64,000 nucleotides of DNA from CALBPI01 sp039821605 (GTDB lineage: Bacteria; Pseudomonadota; Gammaproteobacteria; Steroidobacterales; Woeseiaceae): the NCBI GenBank assembly GCA_039821605.1, contig JBCBNV010000001.1:248001-312000 (forward strand), written 5' to 3'. The notes under the pieces were generated by a model that made no database searches, was not told where the DNA came from, and saw only the letters and a program-made list of their open reading frames with translations. Positions 17,321-26,206 of the stretch are shown piece by piece (within the stretch, counting starts at the first letter, position 1; the number at the start of each line of letters is the position of its first letter). Both the position numbers and the translations under genes were made by a program.

Positions 17321-17740
17321 TCAGAGGGCGCTCACACCCCAGAGCTTCGTGTACTTCTCACAGTGCAGCACGAGCGTCTGGTAGGCATCGAGGTCGATGT
17401 CAGCCGGGATCTCGTAGCGCTGCGCGCCCTTAGCTTTCTCGAGCTTGGCGATCAGGACACTGCCCGACGTGGCGTTACGCGCGTTCACGCTGTCGGCTTC
17501 GAGCGGCGAGAGAAAGAGCTTGAGGTCGGGTGCGCGACGCGTCTTGAAGCTGTCGTCGAGTTCGAGGAAACGGCCTTCGGCGGTCTCAACGATCTTCCAG
17601 GCGCCCGCGATCTTCTGTGATTTCTTGGTCCACGTGCCGCCGTGGTCGTCGGCGTAAGCGGTGTTGCTCGTAAACAGTGCGGTGCCCAAAACGGCGACGA
17701 CAATGAGTACGCTTCGTACTAGCAGGTTTGCGTTGGTCAT
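17321..17740 (-). CDS. Secreted DM13-domain protein
   Basis: 139 residues: a signal peptide (about 1-30, ending near AYADDH) and a DM13 domain (GAWKIVETAEGRFLELDDSF, then APDLKLFLSP and YEIPADIDLDAYQTLVLHCEKY). DM13 domains are found in exported proteins and are proposed to take part in redox reactions; the single conserved Cys in LHCEKY is present. The ATG at 17740 has GGAG about 11 bases upstream; a longer form from 17779 would add residues before the signal peptide. Confidence 0.83.
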   Translation of the reverse strand: MTNANLLVRSVLIVVAVLGTALFTSNTAYADDHGGTWTKKSQKIAGAWKIVETAEGRFLELDDSFKTRRAPDLKLFLSPLEADSVNARNATSGSVLIAKLEKAKGAQRYEIPADIDLDAYQTLVLHCEKYTKLWGVSAL

Positions 17741-17831
17741 GTTCTTGCTCCGTTGGTGTTCGGTATTCGTGTCGCCCACAGCGACCTTGCCGAAAGAGAC
17801 CTCGACCGTTGCGAAAACATTTCAGCGTTCG

Positions 17832-18821
17832 CTATTCGCGCGCGACGAGCTCGACCCTGCGGTTCTTCGCGCGGCCGCCGTCAGTGGCGTTGGTGAACAC
17901 GGGTACCAGTGGTCCGACGCCCGCGGCTTCGAGGCGGTCGGGCGCGATGCCGTAGTCCTTGACCAGGGCCGTGCGCACCGCAATCGCGCGGTCCGAAGAG
18001 AGCTTCATGTTGTAGGCGTGCGTGCCTTTCGCGTCGGTGTGTCCGACCACGTAGAACCGCGTGTCGGTTGCCGTGTTGAGAAAGCCGGCGATCTCATCCA
18101 GCGCGGCTTTCGACTCTGGCAGCAGTTCGGCTTCGTCGTAGGCGAACTGCAGGCCGTAAAGCACAGTGCGGCCCAATTCCTCGATGTCGCGCCCCATCGC
18201 TTCTGCGTTGGCGACGACCAGACCCGTTTCCGCGGGCTTGGTCTCAACGATGGTGATGAGCGCGGCAACTTCGTTGGACGAATGCTGCTCGAGTGAAACC
18301 AGAGCGTAGATCGTGTCATCGGCACGCTCTTTCCTGCCGAACACGGCACCCGTGCCGCCGCTCGTCGACGTGCCGGACACGAGCTTGCCGACGGCGCCGG
18401 AGCCGCGCCACGGGTTGTTGATGTAGTACACGCCCAGCCAGCCGCCACCGCCGATGCCGCCCTTGACGTTGCGTTCGGGAAACAGGCCTTCCGCGATGAT
18501 TTCGAAGCCCGCCTGGTCGAGCGCGTCGCGGAAGTTCTTCCAGACCTCGGCGTGCGTGCGTTCGCCGCCCGTAAGGGAGTAGAAGTTGCGCGTGACGCGC
18601 CCCTCGACGTCGACCCACTCGCCGATGGCGCGATAGCCCGTAACAGGACCCACGGGCACCCGGTAGGGCAGGAAGTTATCGGTCTGGCACCACGCCAGCA
18701 CACTGTCGGGATAGCGAGACACGGCGCCGTGGTCGCTGCAGCCTTCTGCATCCTGAGCCTGCGCCGGCGCCAGTGTCGCGGCAACCCAAAGCGTCGCCGC
18801 CCACAGCTTCAGAAATCGCAT
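17832..18821 (-). CDS. OmpA-family outer-membrane/periplasmic protein
   Basis: 329 residues. Signal peptide about 1-22 (cleavage after AQA), a 180-residue region of unknown fold, then an OmpA C-terminal peptidoglycan-binding domain (about 210-327): LQFAYDEAELLPESKAALDEI, FYVVGHTDAKGTHAYNMKLS and a closing AKNRRVELV. The conserved Asp and Arg that hold diaminopimelate are present. It likely tethers the outer membrane or a periplasmic assembly to peptidoglycan. Its N-terminal half resembles the DUF4892-like OmpA relatives, but I am not sure. Confidence 0.85.
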   Translation of the reverse strand: MRFLKLWAATLWVAATLAPAQAQDAEGCSDHGAVSRYPDSVLAWCQTDNFLPYRVPVGPVTGYRAIGEWVDVEGRVTRNFYSLTGGERTHAEVWKNFRDALDQAGFEIIAEGLFPERNVKGGIGGGGWLGVYYINNPWRGSGAVGKLVSGTSTSGGTGAVFGRKERADDTIYALVSLEQHSSNEVAALITIVETKPAETGLVVANAEAMGRDIEELGRTVLYGLQFAYDEAELLPESKAALDEIAGFLNTATDTRFYVVGHTDAKGTHAYNMKLSSDRAIAVRTALVKDYGIAPDRLEAAGVGPLVPVFTNATDGGRAKNRRVELVARE

Positions 18822-18868
18822 GATCGCCCCCCGGTGTATGCGTTGTGAGGGCGGTCAGTATAGACCCG

Positions 18869-19708
18869 TTAATCCAGGTCGGCCGCGCTGTGGCGCTCCT
18901 TGAGCTGAGAGCTTTCGTCACCCCAGGTGCGGTTGACGCGTCGGCCGCGGATCACGCCAGGGCGCTCGGCGATCTGTTCGGCCCAGCGCAACACGTGCTT
19001 GTACGACGTCACGTCGAGGAATTCACCGGCGTCATAGAGCTTGCCCAGCACCATGCCGCCGTACCACGGGAAGGTGGCGATGTCGGCAATGCTGTAGTGG
19101 CTGCCGGCCAGAAATTCGCGGTCTGCGAGGTTGCGGTCGAGTACGTCGAGCTGGCGCTTCACTTCCATCGAGAAGCGGTTGATCGGGTATTCCCATTTTT
19201 CTGGTGCGTAGGCGTAGAAGTGGCCGAAGCCGCCGCCCAGGTAGGGCGCCGCGCCCATCTGCCAGAACAGCCAGTTGAACGTCTCGGTGCGCGCGGCCGC
19301 GTCAGTCGGCAGGAACTCGCCGAATTTCTCGGCCAGGTAGACGAGGATCGAGCCGGACTCGAAGACGCGCGTGTGCGGGTCCGTGCTGCGGTCGAGCAGG
19401 GCGGGGATCTTAGAGTTCGGGTTGATATCAACGAAGCCACTGCCGAACTGATCGCCCTCACCGATGTTGATCAGCCAGGCGTCGTACTCCGCGCCTTCGT
19501 GCCCGGCCGCCAGCAGCTCTTCGAACATCACCGTCGCCTTGACGCCGTTGGGCGTGGCCAGCGAGTAGAGCTGATGCGGGTGCTCGCCGACTGGTAATTC
19601 CTTGTCGTGCGTGGGGCCCGCGATGGGACGGTTGATGCTCGCGAAGCGGCCGCCGCTCTCGGCGTCCCAAGTCCAGACTTTTGGTGGGGTGTAGGTGTTG
19701 TCGGACAT
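18869..19708 (-). CDS. yghU: YghU-like glutathione S-transferase / disulfide-bond reductase
   Basis: 279 residues, as in Nu-class GSTs. The long N-terminal lead-in (TYTPPKVWTWDAESGG and INRPIAGPTHDKELPVG) and the GSH site (QLYSLATPNGVK, NPNSKIPAL, ESGSILVYLAEKFG) are diagnostic of YghU/YfcG proteins, which reduce 2-hydroxyethyl disulfide and organic hydroperoxides using two glutathiones. AGGGAG stands before ATG 19708; the open frame extends upstream without similarity. Confidence 0.92.
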   Translation of the reverse strand: MSDNTYTPPKVWTWDAESGGRFASINRPIAGPTHDKELPVGEHPHQLYSLATPNGVKATVMFEELLAAGHEGAEYDAWLINIGEGDQFGSGFVDINPNSKIPALLDRSTDPHTRVFESGSILVYLAEKFGEFLPTDAAARTETFNWLFWQMGAAPYLGGGFGHFYAYAPEKWEYPINRFSMEVKRQLDVLDRNLADREFLAGSHYSIADIATFPWYGGMVLGKLYDAGEFLDVTSYKHVLRWAEQIAERPGVIRGRRVNRTWGDESSQLKERHSAADLD

Positions 19709-19805
19709 GACAGGCTCCCTTCGTGGTTTTGTTTGAGGTAGCGCGATGGGACCGGCGCGGAGCGCAGTATATGACAGAGTCGGCTCTCGACATTGCAGTC
19801 CCACT

Positions 19806-19918
19806 CGTCATCGCGAGGCGCGCAGCGCCGCGGCGATCTCTATCCGGCTGTCGTGACGTTTCTCTTCGTGGAGGCGTTGGGAGATTGCCGCGCCTGCTCC
19901 GCAGGCTCGCAATGACGG
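19806..19918. repeat. Dispersed inverted-repeat element, locus 2
   Basis: Left half GTCATCGCGAGGCGCGCAGC ... GGCGATCTC and right half GGGAGATTGCCGCGCCTG ... TCGCAATGACGGG, in inverted orientation about 50 bases apart. It fills the space between the yghU start and the arsC stop, ending one base before the arsC stop codon. Confidence 0.85.
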
Positions 19919-19919
19919 G

Positions 19920-20342
19920 CTACGACGTTACCCGCTTGCCATCCGCGTCAATGATAAGCACCCCTTGCTCCGTCTCGAACGGACCCTCCGGCCAGGTGTC
20001 GAGCAGCTCAAGCACCGAGTCGGAAGGCCTGCACAGCGCCACGCCCTTTGGGGTACACACGAAGGGCCGATTCACGAGGACGGGGTGCTCGAGCATGGCC
20101 TCGATAAGCGCCTCGTCGCTGACACCTTCTTCAAGTAAGCCCAGCTCCTCGGCCGGCGAGCGCTTCTCGCGCAGTGCTTGTCGCGGCGTCACATCGGCCG
20201 TGGCGAACAGGCCGAGCAACTGAGGTCGGGTCCAGCCTGTCTCCTGGTACTCGATGACGACGGGCTCGAAACCTGCGCTGCGGATGATCCGCAGGACGTT
20301 TCGCGACGTACCGCAGTCGGGATTGTGGTGGACGACGATCAT
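19920..20342 (-). CDS. arsC: Arsenate reductase (glutaredoxin type)
   Basis: 140 residues, the standard ArsC length. The catalytic Cys lies in HNPDCGTSRN near residue 10; the arsenate-binding Arg residues appear in LREKRSPAEELGL and VNRPFVCTPKGVALCRP. It reduces arsenate to arsenite with glutathione and glutaredoxin. No arsB, acr3 or arsR is adjacent, so it may be a stand-alone gene or a YfgD-like relative. Confidence 0.9.
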   Translation of the reverse strand: MIVVHHNPDCGTSRNVLRIIRSAGFEPVVIEYQETGWTRPQLLGLFATADVTPRQALREKRSPAEELGLLEEGVSDEALIEAMLEHPVLVNRPFVCTPKGVALCRPSDSVLELLDTWPEGPFETEQGVLIIDADGKRVTS

Positions 20343-20674
20343 GTCAGCGACTCCGCAGGCCTTATGGCGCTTCGTTGAAGAACAAGTCTGCCAGATCGAT
20401 TTCGCCTGAGTCGCTGTTCAGTGCCGCTCGGGTAGGCGCATTCGCGATTGGACATCAGGGATCTCCGAGGCGTTGCTATTTTTCGGCCGAAGATTAGCGG
20501 GAATCTGAGGGAAGTTCATCACAACAAATCTTCGACAGTACTGGTGTTTTGTCACAGTGTATTTGCGCATCGAGACTTGCTGAGATTGCCGCGCCCGCTA
20601 TGCGTGCTCGCAATGACGGCTTCTGTTGGCGCAGGCGCCCGCCGTGTCGTCCCGAAATGACGGTTGCCGTTAGT
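20343..20674. other. Intergenic region with a half copy of the dispersed repeat
   Basis: About 330 bases with no convincing gene. A half element (GAGATTGCCGCGCCCGC ... CTCGCAATGACGG) lies at 20582-20619. The remainder should hold the arsC promoter and the malate synthase 3' end. Confidence 0.6.
20582..20619. repeat. Dispersed repeat, locus 3 (single half)
   Basis: Only the inverted right half is present: GAGATTGCC at one end and TCGCAATGACGG at the other, with a less conserved centre. It is downstream of the malate synthase gene. Confidence 0.75.
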
Positions 20675-22846
20675 TTAGGCCCCTGCCTTCGCCCGCCGCC
20701 GCCACGCGTGCAGCAGTGGTTCTGTGTACCCGTTGGGTTGGGTCGTGCCTTCGAACACGAGCTCGCGTGCACAGCGATAGGCGTAGCTCGTATCCCAATT
20801 CCCGGCCATGGGTCGGTACCCGTTGTCGTACTGATTCTGCTCGTCAACAACAGCGGCCATGCGTTGCAGGGTCTCGTCGATTTGCTCAGCAGTGCAGATG
20901 CCATGCTGCAACCAGTTAGCCAAATGCTGACTGGAGATACGCAACGTTGCCCGGTCTTCCATCAAGCCGACGTCGCTGATGTCCGGCACCTTCGAACAAC
21001 CGACGCCTTGCTCGACCCAACGCACGACGTAGCCGAGCAGGCCCTGGATGTTGTTGTCGAGTTCGGCCTGGATGTCATGCGCGGTCCAGTAATCCGGGTT
21101 AGGCTCGACCGGGATCGTCAGAATGTCACCCAGCGACGCCACCTCGCGTTTCGCGATCTCACGCTGGCGCGCGAGTACGTCGATCTGGTGGTAGTGCGTG
21201 GCGTGCAACGTTGCAGCCGTGGGCGAGGGCACCCAGGCGCAGTTGGCGCCCGCAAGCGGATGGTTGGTCTTGGCCGCGACCATCTTGGCCATCTCGTCGG
21301 GCATGGCCCACATGCCCTTGCCGATCTGCGCCTTTCCGGCGAGGCCGCAGGCGAGCCCCACGTCGACGTTCCAATCTTCGTAGGCAGAGATCCAGGGCGT
21401 GTCCTTCATCGGACCTTTGCGCACCATCGGTCCCATGAGCATGCTCGTGTGGATTTCGTCGCCGGTGCGGTCCAGGAAGCCCGTGTTGATGAACACGACG
21501 CGACCGGGGATGCGGCCAATGCACTCGGCGAGATTCACCGTGGTGCGCCGCTCTTCGTCCATGATGCCGATCTTGACGGTGTTGCGTTCCAGGCCGAGCG
21601 CGTCCTCGACGCGGTCAAAGAGTTCGCCGGTGAAGCTCACTTCATCGGGGCCGTGCATCTTGGGCTTCACCACATAAACGCTGCCCGCGCGACTGTTCAG
21701 GCGCGCGCCCTTCAAATCATGGATGGCGATCGCCACCGTCGTGAGTGCGTCGAGGATGCCTTCCGGAATCTCACGGCCGGCGCTGTCGAGCACGGCGTCG
21801 TTGGTCATCAGGTGACCGACATTGCGCACGAGTAAGAGGCTTCGTCCCGGCAGAGAGAATGCCTTGCCATCGGTTGCCGTGTAGTCGCGGTCGCCCGCCA
21901 GCTTGCGTGTGACGGTCTTGCCGCCTTTAGCGAAGCTCTCAATCAGGTCGCACTTCATGAGCCCGAGCCAGTTGCCGTAGACGACGATCTTGTCGGCGGC
22001 GTCGACGGCGGCCACCGAGTCTTCGCAGTCCTGGATTGTGGTGATCGCCGATTCGAGCACGACGTCTGCCACACCGGCTGGGTCGTCCTTGCCGACGGGG
22101 TGCGCGGGGTCGATGACGATCTCGATGTGCAGGCCGTTGTGTCGGAGCAGTATCGCGCTCGGTGCGGTGACATCGCCGCGGTAGCCGACGAACTCGGCCG
22201 GTTCGGCGAGCCCGGTGTCGAGGTCGCCGTCGACGGTGACGATGAGCTGCCCATCGCGAATCGCGTAGGTGGTGGCATCGACGTGCGAGCCGTTGGCCAA
22301 GGGCACGGCGCGGTCGAGAAAATCGCGCGCCCAGGCTATGACCTTGTTGCCGCGAACGGGGTTGTAGCCGCCCGCGCGTTTCGCGCCGTCGTCTTCGCTG
22401 ATGACATCGGTGCCGTAGAGCGCGTCATACAAGCTGCCCCAGCGCGCGTTGGCGGCGTTGAGTGCGAAGCGCGCATTCATGACAGGCACCACGAGCTGCG
22501 GACCGGGTTGCGCTGTGATCTCGGTGTCGACGTTCGCCGTTGTGATCTGCGGCGCGGGGCTGGGCTGCGGCAGCAGGTAGCCGATCTCTTCGAGAAACGC
22601 CTTGTAGGCGGCCGCGTCGTGAGGCTGGCCGATACGCTCGCGGTGCCACTGGTCGATCGTTTCCTGCAGCTTGTCGCGTTCGGCCAGCAGTTCGCGGTTG
22701 CGTGGCGCCAGGTCGTTGACGAGCCCGGCCAGTGCGGCGAAGAAGGTGTCCGCATCGATACCCGTGCCCGGGAGGGCGCGGTCGGTGATGAAGGCGTCGA
22801 AAGCGGCATCGACGTTGAGTCCGTGGCGGTCTACTCGATCGGTCAT
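20675..22846 (-). CDS. glcB: Malate synthase G
   Basis: 723 residues, the length of the monomeric G isoform. The sequence shows NAANARWGSLYDALYGTD, the catalytic-core NSRAGSVYVVKPKMHGPDEV, and GIMDEERRTTVNL; the late KVPDISDVGLMEDRATLRIS matches the family's C-terminal plug. It condenses glyoxylate and acetyl-CoA to malate, the second glyoxylate-shunt step. AGGGG precedes ATG 22846. Isocitrate lyase is encoded 1.1 kb away in the opposite direction, with a LysR regulator between them. Confidence 0.97.
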   Translation of the reverse strand: MTDRVDRHGLNVDAAFDAFITDRALPGTGIDADTFFAALAGLVNDLAPRNRELLAERDKLQETIDQWHRERIGQPHDAAAYKAFLEEIGYLLPQPSPAPQITTANVDTEITAQPGPQLVVPVMNARFALNAANARWGSLYDALYGTDVISEDDGAKRAGGYNPVRGNKVIAWARDFLDRAVPLANGSHVDATTYAIRDGQLIVTVDGDLDTGLAEPAEFVGYRGDVTAPSAILLRHNGLHIEIVIDPAHPVGKDDPAGVADVVLESAITTIQDCEDSVAAVDAADKIVVYGNWLGLMKCDLIESFAKGGKTVTRKLAGDRDYTATDGKAFSLPGRSLLLVRNVGHLMTNDAVLDSAGREIPEGILDALTTVAIAIHDLKGARLNSRAGSVYVVKPKMHGPDEVSFTGELFDRVEDALGLERNTVKIGIMDEERRTTVNLAECIGRIPGRVVFINTGFLDRTGDEIHTSMLMGPMVRKGPMKDTPWISAYEDWNVDVGLACGLAGKAQIGKGMWAMPDEMAKMVAAKTNHPLAGANCAWVPSPTAATLHATHYHQIDVLARQREIAKREVASLGDILTIPVEPNPDYWTAHDIQAELDNNIQGLLGYVVRWVEQGVGCSKVPDISDVGLMEDRATLRISSQHLANWLQHGICTAEQIDETLQRMAAVVDEQNQYDNGYRPMAGNWDTSYAYRCARELVFEGTTQPNGYTEPLLHAWRRRAKAGA

Positions 22847-22939
22847 GGCAAGCCCCTGAAAACAATGCCCGAATTCTCGGCGAGGGGCTGACATTAGTCT
22901 AGGGAATGGCAGTTATCCCCGGCATAGCGTGCGTGAATG

Positions 22940-23899
22940 TCAGGCGGGCGCGGCGTCGGCCACCTCACGGAAGCACTGGCGCAGCCAACGGTGCCCGACG
23001 TTGTTGTGCAGCAGCGGGCTCCAGGCCATGGTCAGGTCGATGTCCTTGATCGCGAACGGTGGCGGCACCGTCACCAGGGACTTTCGCCACGACATCAGTT
23101 GCGCGGCGCGCGTGGGCACCGTCGCGATCAGGTCCTGGTTGGCCGCGTGCTGCAGTGCCACCAGGTAATGGCGCGTGAAGATCGCGATATTGCGCTTGTG
23201 CCCGATCTCGGCCAGCGCCTCGTCCACCCAGCCCAGCCGCTGCACGTCGGCCGGGTCGACGCCGACGCCGACGCCCATGCCGGTCTTGCTGACCCAGACG
23301 TGGCGCGCGGCGAGATAGGTGTCCAGGTCCAGCGCGCGCCCGGCCAGCGTGTCTTTGGCCACCACGCAGGAGAAGCTGTCGCGCCACAGCACCGTCTGGT
23401 GGAACGAGCTCGGCAGCTCGTCGAAACGGTTGATGACGAGATCCACCTTGCCCTGCTCGACGTCATGGAAATTCACGTCGCTGGGCGTCATGACGTCGAG
23501 CGTGATGTGCGGCGCCTCGCGGCGCAGGCGCCCGAGCAGGCCGGGCAGCAGCGTCACCTCCGCGTAGTCGCTGCACATGATCCGGAACACCTGTTCGCTG
23601 GTGGCGGGCTCGAAGTCGGACATCGGTTGCACGAAGTGTTCGACGCGCGAGAGCACCTCGCGCACCTCGGGCTTGAGCTCCAGCGCGCGCTCGGTGGGCG
23701 TCATGCCGTCGCTGGTGCGCACCAGCAACGGGTCGCCGAAGGCGTCGCGCAAACGCTTGAGCCCGTTGCTCATGGCGGGCTGGCTGATGCCGAGCTGCTG
23801 CGCAGCCCGGGTCACATTGCCCTCGCGCAGCAGTACATCGAGGTAGACCAGCAGGTTCAGGTCGAGGCGGGCGAGCGTCATCGCCGCTTCCTTATTCAT
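22940..23899 (-). CDS. LysR-family transcriptional regulator of the glyoxylate shunt (inferred)
   Basis: 319 residues: N-terminal winged helix-turn-helix (LNLLVYLDVLLREGNVTRAAQQLGISQPAMSNGLKRLRD in pieces, residues about 10-65) and a LysR substrate-binding domain of two alpha/beta lobes (VFRIMCSDYAEVTLLPGLL onward). It is nearest in look to NodD/SyrM/LinR-like members. It is divergent from isocitrate lyase with a 99-base gap containing dyads, the classic layout for LysR control of the divergent gene, and it is followed in the same direction by malate synthase. ATG 23899 lies within a dyad; ATG 23881 is the alternative start. Confidence 0.88.
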   Translation of the reverse strand: MNKEAAMTLARLDLNLLVYLDVLLREGNVTRAAQQLGISQPAMSNGLKRLRDAFGDPLLVRTSDGMTPTERALELKPEVREVLSRVEHFVQPMSDFEPATSEQVFRIMCSDYAEVTLLPGLLGRLRREAPHITLDVMTPSDVNFHDVEQGKVDLVINRFDELPSSFHQTVLWRDSFSCVVAKDTLAGRALDLDTYLAARHVWVSKTGMGVGVGVDPADVQRLGWVDEALAEIGHKRNIAIFTRHYLVALQHAANQDLIATVPTRAAQLMSWRKSLVTVPPPFAIKDIDLTMAWSPLLHNNVGHRWLRQCFREVADAAPA

Positions 23900-23926
23900 A
23901 GAATGAATGCTGATTATACGTCTAAT
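23894..23926. promoter_or_regulatory. Candidate LysR operator dyads upstream of isocitrate lyase
   Basis: Two dyads: ATTCAT-AGA-ATGAAT (23894-23908, perfect 6-bp arms, overlapping the regulator's start codon) and ATTA-N6-TAAT (23913-23926). The second fits the A/T-rich LysR box type; the first would allow autoregulation. Confidence 0.5.
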
Positions 23927-23998
23927 AGGCTGGAGTTATAGCGAATTGGCTGGCTAGACTGCGACCATTCCCAACGACTCACTGCCGAGGATTCCCCC

Positions 23999-25327
23999 AT
24001 GAGCACTGGCAACTACGATCGCGACGCAGAAATCACCCGCCTTGAGAAAGACTGGGCTGAGAACCCGCGCTGGAAGGGCGTGGAACGCACCTATTCGGGG
24101 GCCGACGTCGTGCGGCTGCGCGGCTCCGTCAAGCGCGAGAACACGCTGGCGCGTCGTGGTGCCGAGAGGCTGTGGGCGTTGGTCAACGGCGGCGCCGAGG
24201 CCAAGTTCGGCAAGGACTACGTGAACTGCCTAGGTGCGCTCACGGGCGGCCAGGCCGTGCAGCAGGTCAAGGCTGGTGTGCAGGCCATTTATCTGTCGGG
24301 CTGGCAGGTGGCCGCCGACAACAACAGCTACATGTCGATGTTCCCGGACCAATCGTTGTACCCGGTCGACTCCGTGCCGAAGGTCATCGAGCGCATCAAC
24401 AACTCGTTCTCGCGCGCCGACCAGATCCAGTGGCAGAAGGGCATCAACCCGGGTGACGACGGCTACATCGATTACTTTGCGCCGATCGTCGCGGATGCCG
24501 AAGCCGGTTTCGGTGGCGTGCTCAACGCCTTCGAACTGATGCGCGCGATGATCGAAGCGGGTGCCGCCGGCGCGCACTTCGAAGACCAGCTCGCCTCGGT
24601 CAAGAAATGCGGTCACATGGGCGGCAAGGTGCTCGTGCCGACGCGCGAAGCGGTGCAGAAACTCGTGGCGGCGCGGCTCGCGGCCGACGTCGCTGACACG
24701 CCGACGATCGTTCTGGCGCGCACCGATGCGAACGCCGCCGACCTGCTGACCAGCGACATCGACGAGTACGACGCGCCGTTCGTCACGGGCGAACGCTCGT
24801 CGGAAGGCTTCTTCCGCACCAAGGCCGGAATTGATCAGGCGATTTCGCGTGGCCTGGCTTACGCACCGTACGCCGACATGGTGTGGTGTGAGACGGCGAC
24901 GCCCGACCTCGACGAGGCGCGCGTGTTTGCCGAGGCGCTGAAGAAGCAGTATCCGGACCAGCTGTTGGCCTACAACTGCTCGCCGTCCTTCAACTGGAAA
25001 AAGAACCTCGACGACGCGACCATCGCCAAGTTCCAGCGCGAGCTGTCGGCGATGGGTTACAAGTACCAGTTCATCACGCTGGCCGGTGTGCACAACATGT
25101 GGCACGGCATGTTCAACCTGGCGTACGAGTATGCACGCGAGGACATGTCGGCCTACGTGAAGCTGCAGGAGCAGGAGTTCGCGGATGCCGAGAAGGGTTA
25201 CACCTTCGTCGCGCACCAGCAGGAAGTCGGCACGGGTTACTTCGACGACGTGACCACGGTCATCCAGGGCGGCCAGTCATCGGTGACGGCGCTGACGGGT
25301 TCGACCGAAGAAGAGCAGTTCGCGTAA
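23999..25327 (+). CDS. aceA: Isocitrate lyase
   Basis: 442 residues. The catalytic loop KKCGHMGGK near residue 203 is intact, with ALTGGQAVQQVKAG, YLSGWQVAADNN and the C-terminal-lobe NCSPSFNW, all invariant in isocitrate lyase. It splits isocitrate to glyoxylate and succinate, letting cells grow on acetate or fatty acids, which fits the beta-oxidation genes at 9.4-15.4 kb. GAGGA lies eight bases before the ATG. Confidence 0.97.
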   Translation: MSTGNYDRDAEITRLEKDWAENPRWKGVERTYSGADVVRLRGSVKRENTLARRGAERLWALVNGGAEAKFGKDYVNCLGALTGGQAVQQVKAGVQAIYLSGWQVAADNNSYMSMFPDQSLYPVDSVPKVIERINNSFSRADQIQWQKGINPGDDGYIDYFAPIVADAEAGFGGVLNAFELMRAMIEAGAAGAHFEDQLASVKKCGHMGGKVLVPTREAVQKLVAARLAADVADTPTIVLARTDANAADLLTSDIDEYDAPFVTGERSSEGFFRTKAGIDQAISRGLAYAPYADMVWCETATPDLDEARVFAEALKKQYPDQLLAYNCSPSFNWKKNLDDATIAKFQRELSAMGYKYQFITLAGVHNMWHGMFNLAYEYAREDMSAYVKLQEQEFADAEKGYTFVAHQQEVGTGYFDDVTTVIQGGQSSVTALTGSTEEEQFA

Positions 25328-25432
25328 GGCGTCGGGAGTCGCGCGGTTTCCTAGTCGTTGCCGCGCGGCTTGCTCTCCTCTGTTACTGCGGCGCGGCTTG
25401 CTCACTCCGTAATTGCGGCACGGTTCCCCACC

Positions 25433-25605
25433 CCGTCATTGCGAGGCCCCACCCCGTCATTGCGAGGAGCGAAGCGACGAAGCAATCTCGTAACGAGATC
25501 GTGCGGTTTGAGCGTGCGACGGCGTTGCGAGATTGCCGCGCCCGCTGCGCGGGCTCGCAATGACGAAGGGGGGGGCAAGCCGCGCCGGCTTGCAATGACG
25601 GGGGC
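25433..25605. repeat. Dispersed inverted-repeat element, locus 4
   Basis: Contains GTCATTGCGAGG twice (a short partial unit, then a full left half GTCATTGCGAGGAGCGAAGC ... GCAATCTC), a spacer near 25497-25535, and the inverted right half GAGATTGCCGCGCCCGC ... GGCTCGCAATGACG, followed by another partial TTGCAATGACGG. It lies between the convergent aceA and rraA-like genes. Confidence 0.88.
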
Positions 25606-25653
25606 TTTACGCGGGCGCGCAAGGCGGGAGCTTTCGCGTCTGCCCAACAACCC

Positions 25654-26133
25654 TCAGATCAACGCCTGCGCCGACACAACGATGCCGTTGTTGTCGGCGT
25701 AGACGTATTCGCCCGGTGAAATCGTTACGCCGGCGAAGGTCAGCGGGACGTCGAGATCACCCAGACCGCGCTTGTCCGTCTTGACCGGGATCGCGCCCAT
25801 GGCCTGGATGCCGAGGCCCGTGGTTGCGAGCACATCGACGTCACGCACGTAGCCGAAGATGATGATGCCGGCCCAGCCGTTGCCGGCCAGCGCTGCGGCG
25901 ATCTGATCACCGAGCAGTGCGCGGCGCGAGGAGGCGCCGCCGTCGACGACGAGCACGCGGCCTTCACCGGCCACTTGCCCCTGCGCCTTGACGAGTGAGT
26001 TGTCCTCGAAGCACTTGATGGTGACGACGGGCCCGCCGAAGGCGTGAACGGCGCCGTAGTTGCGAAACAGGGGCGCGAGTACGCGCACGCTGTCGGGGTG
26101 TTCGTCGCAGAGATCAGGTACGGAAATCGTCAT
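25654..26133 (-). CDS. rraA: RraA family protein (RNase E inhibitor / HMG-oxaloacetate aldolase type)
   Basis: 159 residues. The family signature is clear: VRVLAPLFRNYGAVHAFGGPV, VLVVDGGASSRRALLGDQIA and GWAGIIIFGYVRDVDVLATT. In Escherichia coli RraA binds and inhibits RNase E; relatives are 4-hydroxy-4-methyl-2-oxoglutarate aldolases. The G-x-x-R-D pattern (GYVRD) used for metal and substrate in the aldolases is kept, so either role is possible. ATG 26133 chosen because MTISVPDLCDEHPD is the family start. Confidence 0.88.
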   Translation of the reverse strand: MTISVPDLCDEHPDSVRVLAPLFRNYGAVHAFGGPVVTIKCFEDNSLVKAQGQVAGEGRVLVVDGGASSRRALLGDQIAAALAGNGWAGIIIFGYVRDVDVLATTGLGIQAMGAIPVKTDKRGLGDLDVPLTFAGVTISPGEYVYADNNGIVVSAQALI

Positions 26134-26206
26134 GATGGCCTGTGCCGGAAGCAGCGCGTCGCGCCGACCCGGCACAGGCTATCAGTTTTAGCGGGCGCCG
26201 CTAGCC

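Noticed and set aside
20341..20449. 36-residue frame ending at the arsC start with an ATGA overlap
   Set aside because: Arg-rich, no homologue-like pattern and no ribosome-binding site; probably chance.
24230..25216. Long minus-strand frame opposite isocitrate lyase
   Set aside because: Mirror of the aceA codon bias; aceA is unmistakable and no motif supports the antisense frame.
25383..25650. Small reading frames rich in Arg across the repeat locus
   Set aside because: They read through the dispersed repeat and are typical of false genes in such elements.
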